A stretch of DNA of 64,000 bases from Chlorops oryzae (taxonomy: Eukaryota; Arthropoda; Insecta; Diptera; Chloropidae), in the NCBI GenBank assembly GCA_020466095.1, contig CM035809.1, forward strand, positions 19,880,430 through 19,944,429, read 5' to 3'. Position 1 is the stretch's first letter. Each line of letters opens with the position of its first letter. The notes below the pieces were generated by a model that saw nothing but the letters and a program-made list of their open reading frames with translations, ran no database searches and was not told the DNA's origin. The position numbers and the translations under genes were made by a program. Below, piece after piece: positions 23,403-36,357 of the stretch.

Positions 23403-24721
23403 TGCTATATATGGGACCTTCCTCCTTTTTAAGTGGCACCGAGCTCTGTCGAAAGCGGTGGTGGGAAGGGGGAGGGTGGTTGGGTGCAGAAAAGGATCCC
23501 GAATCGAGGAGATACCCTTGTGAAAACGCAGCGGTCAAAGCAAGGGGTTACGGAAAAGAGGCCCTCAATACTGACAGATCGCTTAATTAAAGAGTGATGA
23601 CCCTTTTTTCTTAACCCTGCTGTTAGCTTAAGAAAGTTACACTAAATGATTTAGGGATCATTTGGCCCACGGTGTATTTTTCATACAAAATATATAGTCA
23701 ACATAAGAATTTGAGCTCTTTACAAGAAGATTGTTATGGCTGAAAGTAAATATATTTAATCAATCTCTAGATATTGGCCACAAAAAAATTGCAATTTGGA
23801 CCAAATGGTCCTGAGGCTCCAGCAGGGTGAATTTTAATAATTTATAATTTCTCTCGACTGGCCTAGTGACACCTGATACAATTTCAAATTCTAATCTGCT
23901 ATGTAAGAGTTAAGAAATATACTTAAATAAACCAAAAAGCCTTACTGATTGAAGGAGGGCTTAGGGAGTATTTTTGTAGCGATCCAGTTTCTTGCGTATG
24001 ATCAGAGGTTCATTATTTCTCTCGAAGATTTGTACAACTGGGTGCTTCTCGGCAGCTTCGAATGAATAAAAAAGTGCCTTTTTATTTGATCCAAAATTCA
24101 TTTTCTCTATTTTTCGTTTCAGTAAAAAAAAATAAAAGTTTTTAAACCAAAACAAAAAAAGATCTAATCAAGGGTGCCCGCTTCCGTCTCGTCATTGTCA
24201 TCAAGACCCAAAAATTTTTACCAATTTTGAATTTTTTTTTGCTACCAAACTTTTTTCAGAGCCTTCAGATGTTTATATCTCGAGTGATAATTATCACTCA
24301 AAGGGCTAGCACGATCCACTTCAAATTATAGGAAAGTTCTAAAAAATTTTCCATCAATTAAGGAATTTCCGGCACCGAGCACCTAAAAAATGAAGCTCTT
24401 CAGAAAAGGTGACATCTCAAACGATGCGTATCTCCAATCATGCTAAAAATTTGACTGTCATATTATTGTCTGTCTGGAGTAATTCGATTCGACCTTGAAA
24501 AGAAAAGCAGATTAAACTCAATTAAGAATTGCAATCAAAGATAGAGAGAATATAACCAGAATTTCTTTTCATTCGACTTTCAAAGCAATACTTTCAAAAA
24601 GCAGCTCCCCAAGATAAGATAAGAATTTTCTTTTCAGTCTGAACGATTTGAAAAAAAAAAAATATTCCAGTTTGAAGCAGTTTTCTTTCCATCGTTTCAC
24701 TCAAATTCGTTTAGAATTCAT
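23403..24721. other. Intronic stretch, no gene seen
   Basis: A locally GC-richer patch (23400-23580) has short frames on both strands without domain or codon support. The rest is AT-rich. Confidence 0.4.
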
Positions 24722-25180
24722 TAATGCCTGGTTTCCAATAGTGCAGGCAATGTGCAAGTATTTAAAATATGGGAACATATGCAACCAGTTACAATTAAAA
24801 GAGCAGTTCATTGAAAATGATTCAATACACTGACATGTGCTGAATATTTACAAGAACTTTTAGACCAAAATTACTCTGCAATTGGAAAGGTGGCATTTTA
24901 AATAGGTATGAAAAGTCACACTACTATACTAACAGGTACGCAGCATGGAGTGTTTTACGGACAAGTGGTGCAAAAACAAAAATACAACCCTTGACATAAG
25001 CTAACATATCGCATATTAAAAATTTGCAGGAGCATTTAAATTCGTTTCTTTACACAACAAAAGGAAATATTAGTCTTCCAAATCTATGGATAAATGCCAA
25101 AGTTATAACATTCTAAGTGAGGTCTGTTCCATCGTTGCGCAAATCATGACATTTCTTGCGTTATAGGAAACCAGGCATTA
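24722..25180. mobile_element. MITE-like element, ~459 bp
   Basis: TAATGCCTGGTTTCCAATA at the left and TATAGGAAACCAGGCATTA at the right are inverted repeats of 19 bp with one mismatch. The target duplication is unclear because the termini run into TA-rich flanks. Confidence 0.6.
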
Positions 25181-25599
25181 TTGTAGGAAATAATAATGAA
25201 AAAATAAACACAAAAACAAATTCTATTTTATCAGTTAAAGGGCTTTTATGGCACGAGATCCCCCCTTTTTAATCGCTTCAAATATTTTATTCGTTTTCGG
25301 TTTTGTTACGCACTCTCGCTGGGATGAGACGTCATAAGCCCCGTTGAACCAGTTTTGTGTTTATTTGCTTTGTTTTATTTGATGTAGGTATTTTTTTTTT
25401 TTTTTTATTTATTTAGTTAAAGCAAAAGTTGCGTGTTGCTTATCAAGCTGTTATCTCAAAGACAAAAAAAAAAAAAAAAAAAAAATTCTGTTGGTTTATT
25501 AAATAAAAACAAATAAGGGTGTTATAGTCAGATGAGCCTGAAAATAAACTACCCCACACAGTAGTATTCTAGAGGTTTTTTAAGCCATAAGGAGCCCCA

Positions 25600-26090
25600 G
25601 ATACCGACTTTTGCTCAATTTCTTTGTGAAAACCGCCCCTTTGACACGCCCACTTTTCCAATTTTTTCGAATTCTAATTGGCGGCTTAAATATATTCTGA
25701 AATTCTAAGCTTCATTCAAATATTTCGAAAAAGTCCGATTTTGGGACAGTTTTGGGATTTTGTGACAGACCCTAGTACTGGAGGTTCCCTTAATAATGGA
25801 CCAATCAAGAAAATTTTTGGGGAAGATGTTTGTGGCTACAAAGGAAGCATAACTGCCAAATTTCGTTCAAGTTTCATTTGAATTTCGCGTGTAGAAGCCA
25901 ATTTTCGAAAAACGCTTCTTCTGCCACGCCCACATTTAAAATTTTTGGAAATCGTATTACTTGCCTTGAAACATGTTCAAATATTAAATTTCATCAAAAT
26001 ATGTTGAAATACTTCGATTTCAGAGCAGTTTTTGTGATTTTCATAACAGACCCTAGTACTGGAGGTACCTCTAAAAATGGTCCGATCGGG
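25600..26090. repeat. Two diverged tandem copies, ~280-bp period
   Basis: GACCCTAGTACTGGAGGT recurs at 25768 and 26049. The blocks before it also match: CTTTGACACGCCCACTTT against CTGCCACGCCCACATTT, then TTCAAATATT and GATTTTGTGACA-like sequence. This looks like the internal repeat of an old transposon; no coding frame survives. Confidence 0.55.
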
Positions 26091-26601
26091 TCCATTCTCG
26101 AACTTATTCTTACTCATGTCCCCGTGAGAACGCATACCGAATTTCATCAATATAGCTTTACTCCTTGGATAAGAAAACTGTATACCAGTGATAGCCAAAC
26201 CTATCCCAGCCGGAAATTTTCTCATAAATGACCAATTCATTAATTTTTTCACCAAGGATATCAAGGGGAAAATTTGAGTACTTCTCAATTGCAATGGCAT
26301 TGCCATCGAGAGAAGGAACTTTTTATCGCAATTGAAATGGCAATGTCATCGATAGAGGTATCGATACGACGGAGTAGATCTACCTCACTTTCGATGACCA
26401 GCTCGTGACATATGCTCTTATGACTGCCAATGCCGCTTTTGTGTTAATTTCATTAGAAAGTTGATGTAAAAATCAGGAGGAGTCGCGGCTCTATGTCATG
26501 CTGAAATCATTGATTGTTTCACCGGGACATTTCCGGCTGGGATACAAAAAAATTCATAATTGTGTGTGTGAATGCGCTGTCGACTTCGCTGTGAGTTACT
26601 C

Positions 26602-27015
26602 CCCTGCAGTAATATGGACTAACCCAAGTGTAGCCTTCGGTCAGTCCTTCATGTTACCAGTACTAGTCCCCTCATAATTCCACTTCTAATGTATTCAACT
26701 GACCTTTTTAACATGGTCCTGTCCTAGCGGAGGGACTAGTCCGCAAAATGGCTGATCATATGCTAGTTTGTTTTGGGTCAATTTTCGTAATTTTGTCTGG
26801 TTTTAGGAAAGTCAAATGAGGAAAATAAAAAACCAATTTCTTATATATATTCTAAGTTGATGAAAGTGTCATTTACAGACTATCCATAAACTAACCCCTT
26901 TATTACCGACCGTAGCCAAAATCCATAAAGCGAACTGCCATAATTTAACCGGTAGGGTTTGGACCGATCAAAGGCCAGTCCTTCTTAGAAAACTGACCGG
27001 CTCATTACTGCAGGG
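26602..27015. mobile_element. MITE-like element with CCCTGCAGTAAT ends
   Basis: CCCTGCAGTAATATG at 26602 pairs with CTCATTACTGCAGGG ending at 27015 (12 bp perfect). The interior has no coding potential. Target duplication was not found. Confidence 0.45.
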
Positions 27016-27139
27016 TCTAATTTGCATTGACGAAGTTTGTTTTTTACACACACGAACGCAGCCGACCGGTTTTCCCACGAATCGGTATACGCTATACGTG
27101 TGCGACTCCTGCGTCGGCAGAAATTTGCCTTCCAAGAAC

Positions 27140-27270
27140 ATGTGCTTGGGTAATCGAAATTTGGCCGACACTGATCTAGACTGGTTCTGGGTGTTACACA
27201 CAACCACACAAACGCAATATACCCTCGACACAGAGTGTGTCGGGTATAAAAAAGCCCATAATTACTTCGA
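27140..27270 (-). repeat. Remnant resembling a common dipteran interspersed repeat
   Basis: The minus strand reads TTTTTTATACCCGACACA, then a short hairpin, GGGTATATT and GTGTAACACCCAGAA. This order resembles a repeat tail widespread in fly genomes, as I recall it. The TATA-like GTATAAAAAAG on the plus strand at 27244 belongs to this repeat rather than to a gene promoter. Confidence 0.4.
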
Positions 27271-28140
27271 AAACATTTCAAGTAAACGCGACATTTTCTC
27301 GCCTTAATCGCGGTTTTATTTAATTTTTTATTTCCTTATTTTATTTTTTTATAATTTTATTTTTTTTAGTTTTCTTCCCTGATATATTTCGGGCATTTTG
27401 TTTAAATATTTTCCGCTTGTGCATTTCTTTGAATACACACGGAGTAGCTGAATCATCAACAGCTGTTATCGCCTTTAGTTATGTAAAAAAGTGTATTAAG
27501 CTCCCTGGCTGCTTTGGAATGTCAATATTTTGAATTTTTTTTTGGTGTAAACATAAAACATATTTTTTATTTTTTTTGTTTTATTTTTTACATTTTTTTT
27601 ATTAATTTTTTTTGCTATTTTTCTTTGCGCGACAAATGTTTTTTCAACCCTGAGCTATTTTCTTAGATTATGTTTCGCTTGGTCAGAAGGTTTTCCATAA
27701 AGCATTCTCTAAGCCAAAGTGAGATTTTTAACTTGATTTATTCTTAGACATAAATTGGAACTACCTTTTTTTATTTATCAACTTTCATTTAAAATATTTG
27801 TACACCGGAAACTCTATTTTGTTGACTCTACTCTGCGAAAACATCAACAAAAGTTGGGTAAATATTTACAGATTGTCTGAATCTTGTGAATTGCTTGCAC
27901 TGGATCAGCTTTAGTTTGCTGGTCAAATTTTGCTCACCGTATTAATTCATTTATAGGAGTTTTGATTGTAAATAATTTTAATAGGATATCAGTGGTAAAG
28001 ACTGTTTATTATAACTTCGGGATATAAGAAAATTTCATAGAAAATAAATCTTTTGTGGGGTATTTTTTCTTCATCGCTTTACTTTGAACTCCTCAAGCTA
28101 TAACAGGGTTGAAGTGTTCAACCTATTGCACTTGGAATGA
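27271..28140. other. Intronic stretch, no gene seen
   Basis: AT-rich with T runs; no exon or element ends are supported. Confidence 0.4.
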
Positions 28141-28380
28141 AGGATGTTTAAAACCTAGGTTCAAGTTAGTCTTAATTCAAGGTAGATTAGGTTATTGTGG
28201 CACACCACTTATTGAAGATTCAAAGTCTCAGCCTATATAGAGCAACTCATTGACCCAATACGATATATGGATTGCGATCTCTTCGTCTTTAAGACAAAGT
28301 CCACATTCAAAGTCACTTGCCAGTTCATATAGTGGAGCTGGTATTTTAGGCTGCATTGGCTTGAGATAAACTAACCTTAA
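28140..28380 (-). pseudogene. Possible LINE C-terminal remnant
   Basis: The minus strand encodes FECGLCLKDEEIAIHISYW, which resembles the C-x2-C...E-E-T...H-I zinc-knuckle-like end of insect non-LTR retrotransposon ORF2 proteins. The final cysteine is lost and stops lie nearby. The match is short, so chance remains possible. Confidence 0.3.
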
Positions 28381-29059
28381 CATTTCTAAGCCCTCTCTTT
28401 AAATTAGATTATATTTAGTTTGGCCAGCCTCAGAGCTATTTTACTTAACTTAGTGAGGTACTTGGATCTGTTATGACTAAAAAAAATGTTACTCGACCTA
28501 AAAATCTAGCAAAAATAAAATTAACTAAAGCCAAGCTCGGTCCGCCCTATGCTGCACTTAGGAGAAGACTTTTTCTAGGACCAAAGAACGTAGAAGAAGG
28601 AAGCTCGGTCAATTGAGCTTTATATTCTTTTCTTCGATTTCTAGGTACTAAATTAGGTGAGGATTTATTCTAAAAAAGGCACCATGAAGTCATACTTTTT
28701 GTGGACTCTGATGAGCAGAAATGAAATAATGAAAGGCCTTTGTAATCGATTCCTTAAGAAAAGATTCAATCTTGCTGAAGTTACTCAACTTCACTTACAA
28801 AAATTGTTTCTCTTATTCTTAAGACAAATTGAAATTTTAAAAACTTTTCACCAATACGATTTAAATAGAGTTGATGAGACCATCTGATACTTTAAGTTAA
28901 GTTAAGATGCGATTAGTCATGTCTTGAAATTCAAACTACAGTCTAGACAACAAGTCTGCACTCGAACTTGAGACGAAGCTTGATGGGGTTTTTTTTCTTC
29001 TTAAAAACAAAGTTAGCTACAAAATCCATTCATTGTTTTCAAAGAAATTTAAAGTATTT
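28381..29059. other. Intronic stretch, no gene seen
   Basis: Unremarkable AT-rich sequence; a 76-codon open frame at 28657 has no recognisable domain or splice sites. Confidence 0.35.
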
Positions 29060-29760
29060 TAGTATACAAAAAAAAAAAAAAAAAAAATAAAGAAATAAAA
29101 AAATAAATTAAAAAAATTATTTAAAAAAATAAATAAATAAACAAAAAAAATAAATAAATAAATAAATAAATAAAAAAAATAACTAAAAAATTAAATAAAA
29201 AAAAATATATAAAAAAATAATAAAAATAAAAAATAATAAAAATAAAAAAAATATTAAAAAAATAAATAAAAAAAAAATAAAAAAAAATAATAAAAAATAA
29301 ATTTAAAAAAATAAAAAAAAATAAATAAATAAACAAAATAAAAAAATAAAAAAAATAAATAAAAAATAAAAAAAATAACTAAAAAAATAAATAAAAAAAT
29401 AATTAAAAAATTAATAAAAAAATAAATAAAAAAAATAAAATAAATAAAAATAAAAAAAAAATAAAAATAAATAAAAAAAATAAAATAATTAAAAAAAAAA
29501 TAAAAAATTAATTAATAAAAAAATAAAAAAAAAATTTAAAAAAATTATTTAAAAAAATAAATAAATAATAAAAAAAATAATTAAAAAATAAATAAAAAAT
29601 AAAATAAAAAAATAAATAAAATAATAATACAAAATAAATAAATAAAAAAATAATAATAAATATAATAAACTAAAAAATAAGTAAAAAATTAAAAAATAAA
29701 ATAAAAAAAATCAAATAAAAAGACAAATAAAATAAAAAAAAATATAAAAAAAAAATTAAA
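29060..29760. repeat. 700-bp low-complexity (AAAT/AAAAAT)n block
   Basis: Almost pure A/T on the plus strand, built of AAATA and AAAAAAT words. Apparent Phe/Ile/Tyr-rich minus-strand frames here are artefacts of composition. Confidence 0.9.
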
Positions 29761-30920
29761 CATTCATCCGTTCTTTTCCGTTGCTTAAAAAATTCGATTC
29801 TGTTTATAGGTTTGCTTACGTCTGTTCGATAGATGACATTTTCGGGTGATTTATGTCTTCGGCGAAACACAAAGTTAAAAAATAAAATCAATTTAAAAAA
29901 TTCAAAGGTAAATATTTTAGACAACCCAAAAAGCTATGTAGAGAACAAAGAGTAAAACAAAAAAAATATCCATCCACGCATTTCAAATGACGTTCGTTTT
30001 CTACCTGCCAAAAGCCTCAAGCGATTTGTTTTTATTTTCCCTTCGAAACCTGAAAGAAATATGACGTCATTGCGATTTATTGCTTAGAACTATGCGAAAA
30101 GATGCTAAGGAGAATAACCGCTTGAAAGAAAGAATATCTCTAAAATTCGTAATGCTCAATACTCAATGCACTGAAATTTGAAGGGCTGACTACCAAAAAA
30201 AAAAGTACTACCAGCTTTTGGCCTTGAAATGAGCTGTTGACCTTGTCATTGGTAAAGCAATTTCCATTTGGGTGTGTTTATGCGTTCACATGTCGCCAGC
30301 TCAGCAACTTCGTAAAAGTCATTGAGGCTTGCGAAGTTACCTGACCATGTCGGGCGCGCTTAATATAATTTTATGGGTCTCTCAATCTTGAAATTAGCTT
30401 CTCTGACGATTAATTAAATTTTTTTTCAGGCACGGTGGCTTTCAAAATCCTTAACCTTCAAAAGAACTTCAAAGATTTTCAAGAGGTTATAGCTTTCGAC
30501 TCAAATCCATTGAGTCATTCAGTTATTCAGGCCTTTATAAAGTACCTACGACTTTTTAAATATTTATCTTGACTTTTTGTTTGACATTTTCAATTATTAA
30601 TAAATGTTTATTTTTCACATAAGATAACATCATAAAAGGTGTGAAACAGTTTATGACAAAACAATAAAGAAAATATGTCAACAATTTCCCTTCAAAAAAA
30701 AGTCATTCCCTTGGCATTGGTTCGTCTTTCGTTCAAAGCGGATAAAGATTGATTGATGTTTCTGAAAGTGATTTATCAGTTTTTTTCACTCTGTCAAAAT
30801 GGGACTTTTTTTTATAGAGCACTCAGGCTTTCAATAGATTCGATTATATTTGAAATGAACTCAATTCGGGTTTAAGAAAGTGCTCAAAAGTATAATTGAG
30901 TGATGAACTATAGTGATTTT
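29761..30920. other. Intronic stretch, no gene seen
   Basis: No exon or repeat boundary is supported. Confidence 0.4.
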
Positions 30921-31404
30921 TAGCGTTGCCAGATCGCTATTTTTTTGCAAAGCATAAAATTTTCAACATTTGAAAGAGAGATTACACTAGTTTACAGAAT
31001 TTAAAACTTTCGCGAGAGCAGAGACGAAATGATGGTTTTAAGACTAAATTGGGGTCGCTGATCACGAAAATGGCATCCGTTTTTTTTCCCAAAGAATAGT
31101 TTTTGAGATATAGGCAAAAAACGTAGAAGAAAGAAGAAATAATATTAAAATATGTTCACACCAGGGTTGCAATATGATTTTTTGTTCGAAGCTTTACTTT
31201 ACTGGTCAAATATGGAAGATTTTATGCTCCCAAAAATTTTTGGCATGAAATTTTAAAAAAATTAAATTTGTTCCCCTATTGGGCAATATAAAATCTTCTA
31301 AATATTTGTATTTAAAAAAAAAGTGGGACACTCAAATTTGAGCCAAAAAAAAAAAAAAAAAAAATAGGGATAGGCAGGGAAAACCAGGACGTCTGGCAAC
31401 GCTG
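30921..31404. mobile_element. hAT-like MITE, ~484 bp, decayed flanks
   Basis: TAGCGTTGCCAGA at the left and TCTGGCAACGCTG at the right form a 13-bp inverted repeat, the YAGNG type seen in hAT ends. The left end also resembles the element at 50540 (shared TGCCAGATCG). No 8-bp duplication remains. Confidence 0.55.
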
Positions 31405-31683
31405 GAGAGTTCTTCTTTTTGCTCCAAAACTCCAAGCTGAAGCTTTCAATATATAATGGGTAAATTAGATCCAAGAGAATTTGTTATGCCATTATAGTCG
31501 TCCCTCGGTATAAGAGCCCACAGAAATGGACTAGGAAAGGTATATAAAAAAAAAGGAAAATAGCAAGTGTTTTTTTTAAATAAATGGTGTGCCATTTTCC
31601 CTACAAAATACCCATAAATATTGGAATAGAAATTACGCAATAGAAGCAATTATCCAAATTTTTTTCCGGCACAAAAATCAAAG

Positions 31684-31804
31684 TAGGTCTTTTCGCGTAC
31701 TGCACGAAACTGCCCAAAACAGCCCAATTTTGTACAATTTTCATACAGTTTTTAAAAAAAATGGACAGTTTTGGGCAGTTTCGTGCAGTACGTGAACAGA
31801 CCTA
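31684..31804. mobile_element. Foldback MITE, 121 bp
   Basis: The arms TAGGTCT...CGCGTACTGCACGAAACTGC and GCAGTTTCGTGCAGTACGTG...AGACCTA are nearly perfect over about 35 bp and leave a short loop. A partial, diverged relative is at about 52405-52440 (TTTTGGGCAGTTTCTTGCAG). Target duplication is not evident. Confidence 0.7.
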
Positions 31805-31908
31805 GTGTTACGACTGCTACTTTAGGTAAAGGCCCGTTTCGATACCATGTATAATCGAAAAAAAAAGAAAAAAAAGACACTGAAAAGATGATACAAACAT
31901 CCACGACC

Positions 31909-31981
31909 TCAGCTGGGATTGGAACCCAGGGCCTCTCGCTTCGTAAATTGGCATCCCAGCCAACTACGGCACAGAGGCCAA
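31909..31981 (-). mobile_element. tRNA-derived SINE-like head
   Basis: The minus strand reads GTGCCGTAGTTGGCTGGGATG (A-box-like, one mismatch), then 30-40 bases later GGGTTCCAATCCC (B-box-like, one mismatch). A-rich sequence follows at 31856-31885. The spacing is that of a tRNA, but stems do not pair well enough for a working tRNA gene. Confidence 0.55.
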
Positions 31982-34900
31982 CTGACTTAATACTTATTGT
32001 TGATATTTTCCATTGGAGTCGCCAATATTTTGACTTTTTTTCCTACAGGGAAACTTTGAACTCATATGGAGAAGGAAGAAGGTTTCCATTTAATTCGAAA
32101 ATCTTTAAAAGAAATGTTTCCACAAACTCGATATCTTATTGCGAAGTATGTTTGTCCAAATGATTATATATTTTAAAATTAATTCACTGGTTTTTTGACG
32201 TTAATTTTTAAATAATTGTAAATAATTGATATCAGTAGCAGAAAAACATCGTTATGCTTTTAAGCTGAATCCTCTTTTGCGTCAGAGTAATGGATTTCAG
32301 CAACTTTGAGTGACGTTTATTACACAAAAAAAAATGGCAAATTTCGTAACAAAAAATCGGAAAGCTTTAAAAAAAAGGTAAACGCACAATGGAAAAATTT
32401 CGTCGCAAAATCGAATTTATTGTGATCGATGTTCAGTGATGATGATGCTCTCTTCTTTGCTTCGTTGTGCGTTGCTACATGATTGAGACATACTTTTTTT
32501 TTTTTTTTTTTTTTCTATTCATTCGCTGCTAAAAAATGTCAGTCAGCTATTTTCAATTAAGAAGGCATGACTGATTTTTAAATGAAATAAAGTGTTCGTT
32601 AGCAACAGCAGCAGAAGCGACATTGAATGCATTTTCTTCTTATATATTGTATTATTCCCCCCTCCATTTGCCCTTTTTCCGCTGCCTTCTGTTCTATCGA
32701 ATTTTTTCGCTTACGATTTGCATCCTCTTATCTCTTGAAAGTTTCAAGCGAATCCCCGTTTTTATGAATTCGCAATGCAAATACTTAAGTGTGCCGCCGC
32801 CTCTCTCTCTCTCTCTCTCTCTTCCCGTAAAGCGACGCGGCGGCATACAAATTGGAACGTATGTATTTCATTTAAAAATGCCATAATAAGAAGAAGCTGC
32901 TTTTTTCGCTTTCTTTCCATTCTGTCTTTCGTACAATATTACTTTCCTTTAGGTAAAAATTTATTTTTTATTTATTTCTGTCGTTGTTTTGTTGTTGTTT
33001 TTGTTGTCGTGTTTCTTAACAGTTTTGCTTTGCAAACAAAATTATTGGCTTCGTCGTGATGTTCATTGCTTCCAATTGCTTTGATTATAGCGAGAATGAC
33101 TAAATTGGATTTTAAGGGCGATGATTGTAGGATATGCGAAAAATGTGTGTGTTTTTTTTGTGGTCTTCAATTTACGTCATGAAAATGGAATTCGGATTGA
33201 TCTACAAGTGATTTAAAAATATTTTCAACGAAAAATTAAAAAAATTAATAATGGCGTTTTAATCGAGAAGGGAAGAAGGTGTTGAAAATATACAGATTCA
33301 GAGTCTTTAAAAGACTTTTCAAGAGTAAAAGAGAATTACGGAAATATCATATTGATACATATCAATCACAAGTATACCCGAGAAGTATGCAACGTTTTTT
33401 TAATTTTGTGAATTTTAAGGATGTTGCACTTGGCTGAGCGTAATGAAAATAAACAAAGTTAATTTTGACATAAAACTCTATTTTTGTGCATTTTTGTAAT
33501 TAAAGTATGACATCTGGAAGAACAAAAAAAATGTAATGAAAAAATATCCTTACACTGGAGCATGTATTGGTTTTGCCAAAATCGCTTCTAAAGTAATTTT
33601 ATAATTTTCTTTGAGAAGATTTCTATATTTTGGCTTTTAAATTATCATTTATGTTTATTATTGTCTGAGATATGATTTTTTTTTAATTGCTCTAAAAAGA
33701 AAATTTTTTTCAAGGACTACGAGAGATAGAGAGGCAATACTTACGGGAAAAATTAAATATGATCGATTAACCTAAACAGCAAAGACAATTTTTTTTCGAA
33801 ATGGACTTACAATGATATACTCTTTTCTGTATTCTGAATGGTTTTAACGATAAAAAAGCCATGACATCAATTTTTATCACAGCCATTAGGAATATTAAAA
33901 GCTAAAATCTTAAAAAAAAGTCTCCTTAAATCGCTTCATTGTTTTGTCAAAATAAGACCGAGCTGAGGTAGAAAAATATCGCTGGGTAATTTAGCCTTCC
34001 AATTATGATGAGAGACCGACTTTCAATCCTAGAAAAAATGGTTCTAAATCAAAAACACCGATATATGTACATTCATAGCTCCATAGTGATGATTTTGAAT
34101 GTTATATATTTTTGTTTTGATTAATAAAATCAGACCCGTAGAAGGACATTTTGAACCCATGGATTTGTTTCTTCTGGGCCCTTTCGGCCATTTTAAAATG
34201 GACTGACATTTTTTTCGACAAGAGTTGCTTTAGAACAAAGAGCCTTTTAAGAAATTCTGAGACTCTCAATAATATTTGGGCTTGGATGATATTACAACCC
34301 TCCTTGATCTCTCACTCTCTCTCTCTGGCCTTCCCTCTACAGCTTGCATAAATTGACATGTCTTTTCGATTTCTGCTCCTTACTACTCAGAGTGCCTTTC
34401 GAACAAGAAAATCCATTCATACACCGCAATTTGTGATTTAAATTAATAATTCCCATTCTCATTAAAATTTTTCTTTTATTATATTTTGAAATCTTCAATT
34501 AATGAAAGCCACAGCAGAAAATTAAAATTATTTGTATTTTGAACGCTTCGATTCGTCTCTTAATGATCCATAAAGTTAAAGCATTTCGTCAGTTTGTTGA
34601 TTTATGTTTATTTACACGAACAGAATCCACACCCACTCAGAATGTGTATACGATCAACATAAATAAATATACCTAAATATAATATTCACATGAAAACGAC
34701 AAGAATTTTCTGGCAAGCTGTCAATTATTTTGCAACAATTCATTTAAGTATTCTAAGACTTTTTATGGTTGCTTTGCTTCGCTTTTGTTTTGAAATCGAA
34801 GAAGAAATTCTCTCAAACCATTAGAGAAATAAAAAAAAAATGGAGCTTTGAAATTTTTTTTATAGCAAAAAATTTCCCCCGTCCCCCCCAAAACAAAAAG

Positions 34901-36305
34901 TACTAAATACTACTTATAATGCTTGATTAGCTTTCTTCCCACACGTTATCATTAGTGTTGTTATATCATTTTCTACTCTCAAGACTTTCACATCGTATTT
35001 GACCGCAATCGTTCGAGTCTGCTTTGACACTTGGTCGTATCGTTTTTAATGCGTTTATTACAATAAATTTGCATCTGTCGAGCTTAATGAACTCAATTCG
35101 ATTGAAAAATGATGTAAACTACGCTTGACAGCAACAGTAGCCGTAACAAAAGCAGCAAAGCACCCACAGCAGATAAGTAGGAGGCCCACTTAGTGAGAGA
35201 GTGAGACTGAGGGACTGCAGCGTTTACATACAGTTATTCAATACACTTAATTGTCGTATAATCATTGAATTACGTGTACAAAAATTCGAGAATATGATAG
35301 CCTTCTTTGTTCCATATGGGGGGCTCTAGGGCGTTTTCTTATTTGTTTTTTTTCCCCCCATATTTATTTTGTTAGTTCAGTTTCGTTTTTAATTAGCGCA
35401 AATTTTCTAGTGAAATAGAAATGTGTCACCTTCAGACAGCTGAAATTTAAATTACTCAAACTGAAATTGTTTCCGACGACGCCTAGCTCGGTCGAAGTAA
35501 TTTGTACTTAAGCTTTGAATTTTTTAGGTTTTTTTTTTGTATTAATAATTTATTTTGAAATAGGATAGACAGTAAAAAAAAAAGATCATTTAAGTGGAAG
35601 ATTCAACTAATGAAAGTCCATCTAAATAAGCCATTTTAATGAAGGAAAATTACTTTCAAAGTCGTTTATTTACAGTTGACTAATCTAATGTGATTTACTT
35701 GAATCAATAAATTTATTCAAAAATAGTGAAAAGTAAACCTCAAAAACCGCATGAAAACACTCAAATACATCACAAGAAACTGAAGTTCTAATGGTCGTAC
35801 TGACGTATGAGTAACTTGATTGCCCTTCGAAGAGACGTTGCTCATACGTCCCGTTCTTCACGAATCGTTTCAAGCGTAATCAAGCTTATTAGTGTAATTT
35901 CTACTTTTTTCAAGGTTTTTTTTTTACTCTTAAAAAATTTTTATATATTTTTTTTTAAACATTTTTAAACAAAACCCTACTGAAGGGCTGTGTTTTTTTT
36001 TCTAATTTTTTTATTATTATTATTTTTTTTAAATTATATGCGCTTTGCATTTTTCATTTGAAATGTATTTTCAACAGTCAGATGTTCAAGTAAACAAAAA
36101 TAGATATGATCTATATATGTCGCTATTTACATATGCTAATATATCTTGTTTATGAATACTCTATATATGCATGTGCTTAACTGAAAAGCATCGTTTAACA
36201 AATCAAATTCAAAGCCAAGTACTTTAATGCTCGGTGCCAATATGTCTGACATGAAAACAGAAGCGAACACCATAGAGTCGCATTGCTTTGTCTACAGCTA
36301 CATCT
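31982..36305. other. Intronic stretch, no gene seen
   Basis: AT-rich. It includes a poly-T run (~32490-32513) and a short CT repeat (~32800-32822) before a GC-richer patch. No exon is supported on either strand. Confidence 0.4.
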
Positions 36306-36319
36306 GTGTGTGTGTATGT

Positions 36320-36355
<36 letters not shown>
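36306..36355. repeat. (TG)n microsatellite
   Basis: About 25 TG units with two TATG interruptions near the left end. Confidence 0.95.

Positions 36356-36357
<2 letters not shown>

Noticed and set aside
27244..27254. TATA box (GTATAAAAAAG)
   Set aside because: It lies in a sequence that looks like a dispersed repeat tail, with no Inr or coding exon after it.
29121..29924. Phe/Ile/Tyr-rich minus-strand frames
   Set aside because: Artefacts of the A/T low-complexity block.
31909..31981. Functional tRNA gene
   Set aside because: A and B boxes are recognisable but the stems do not pair well and the acceptor stem is missing.
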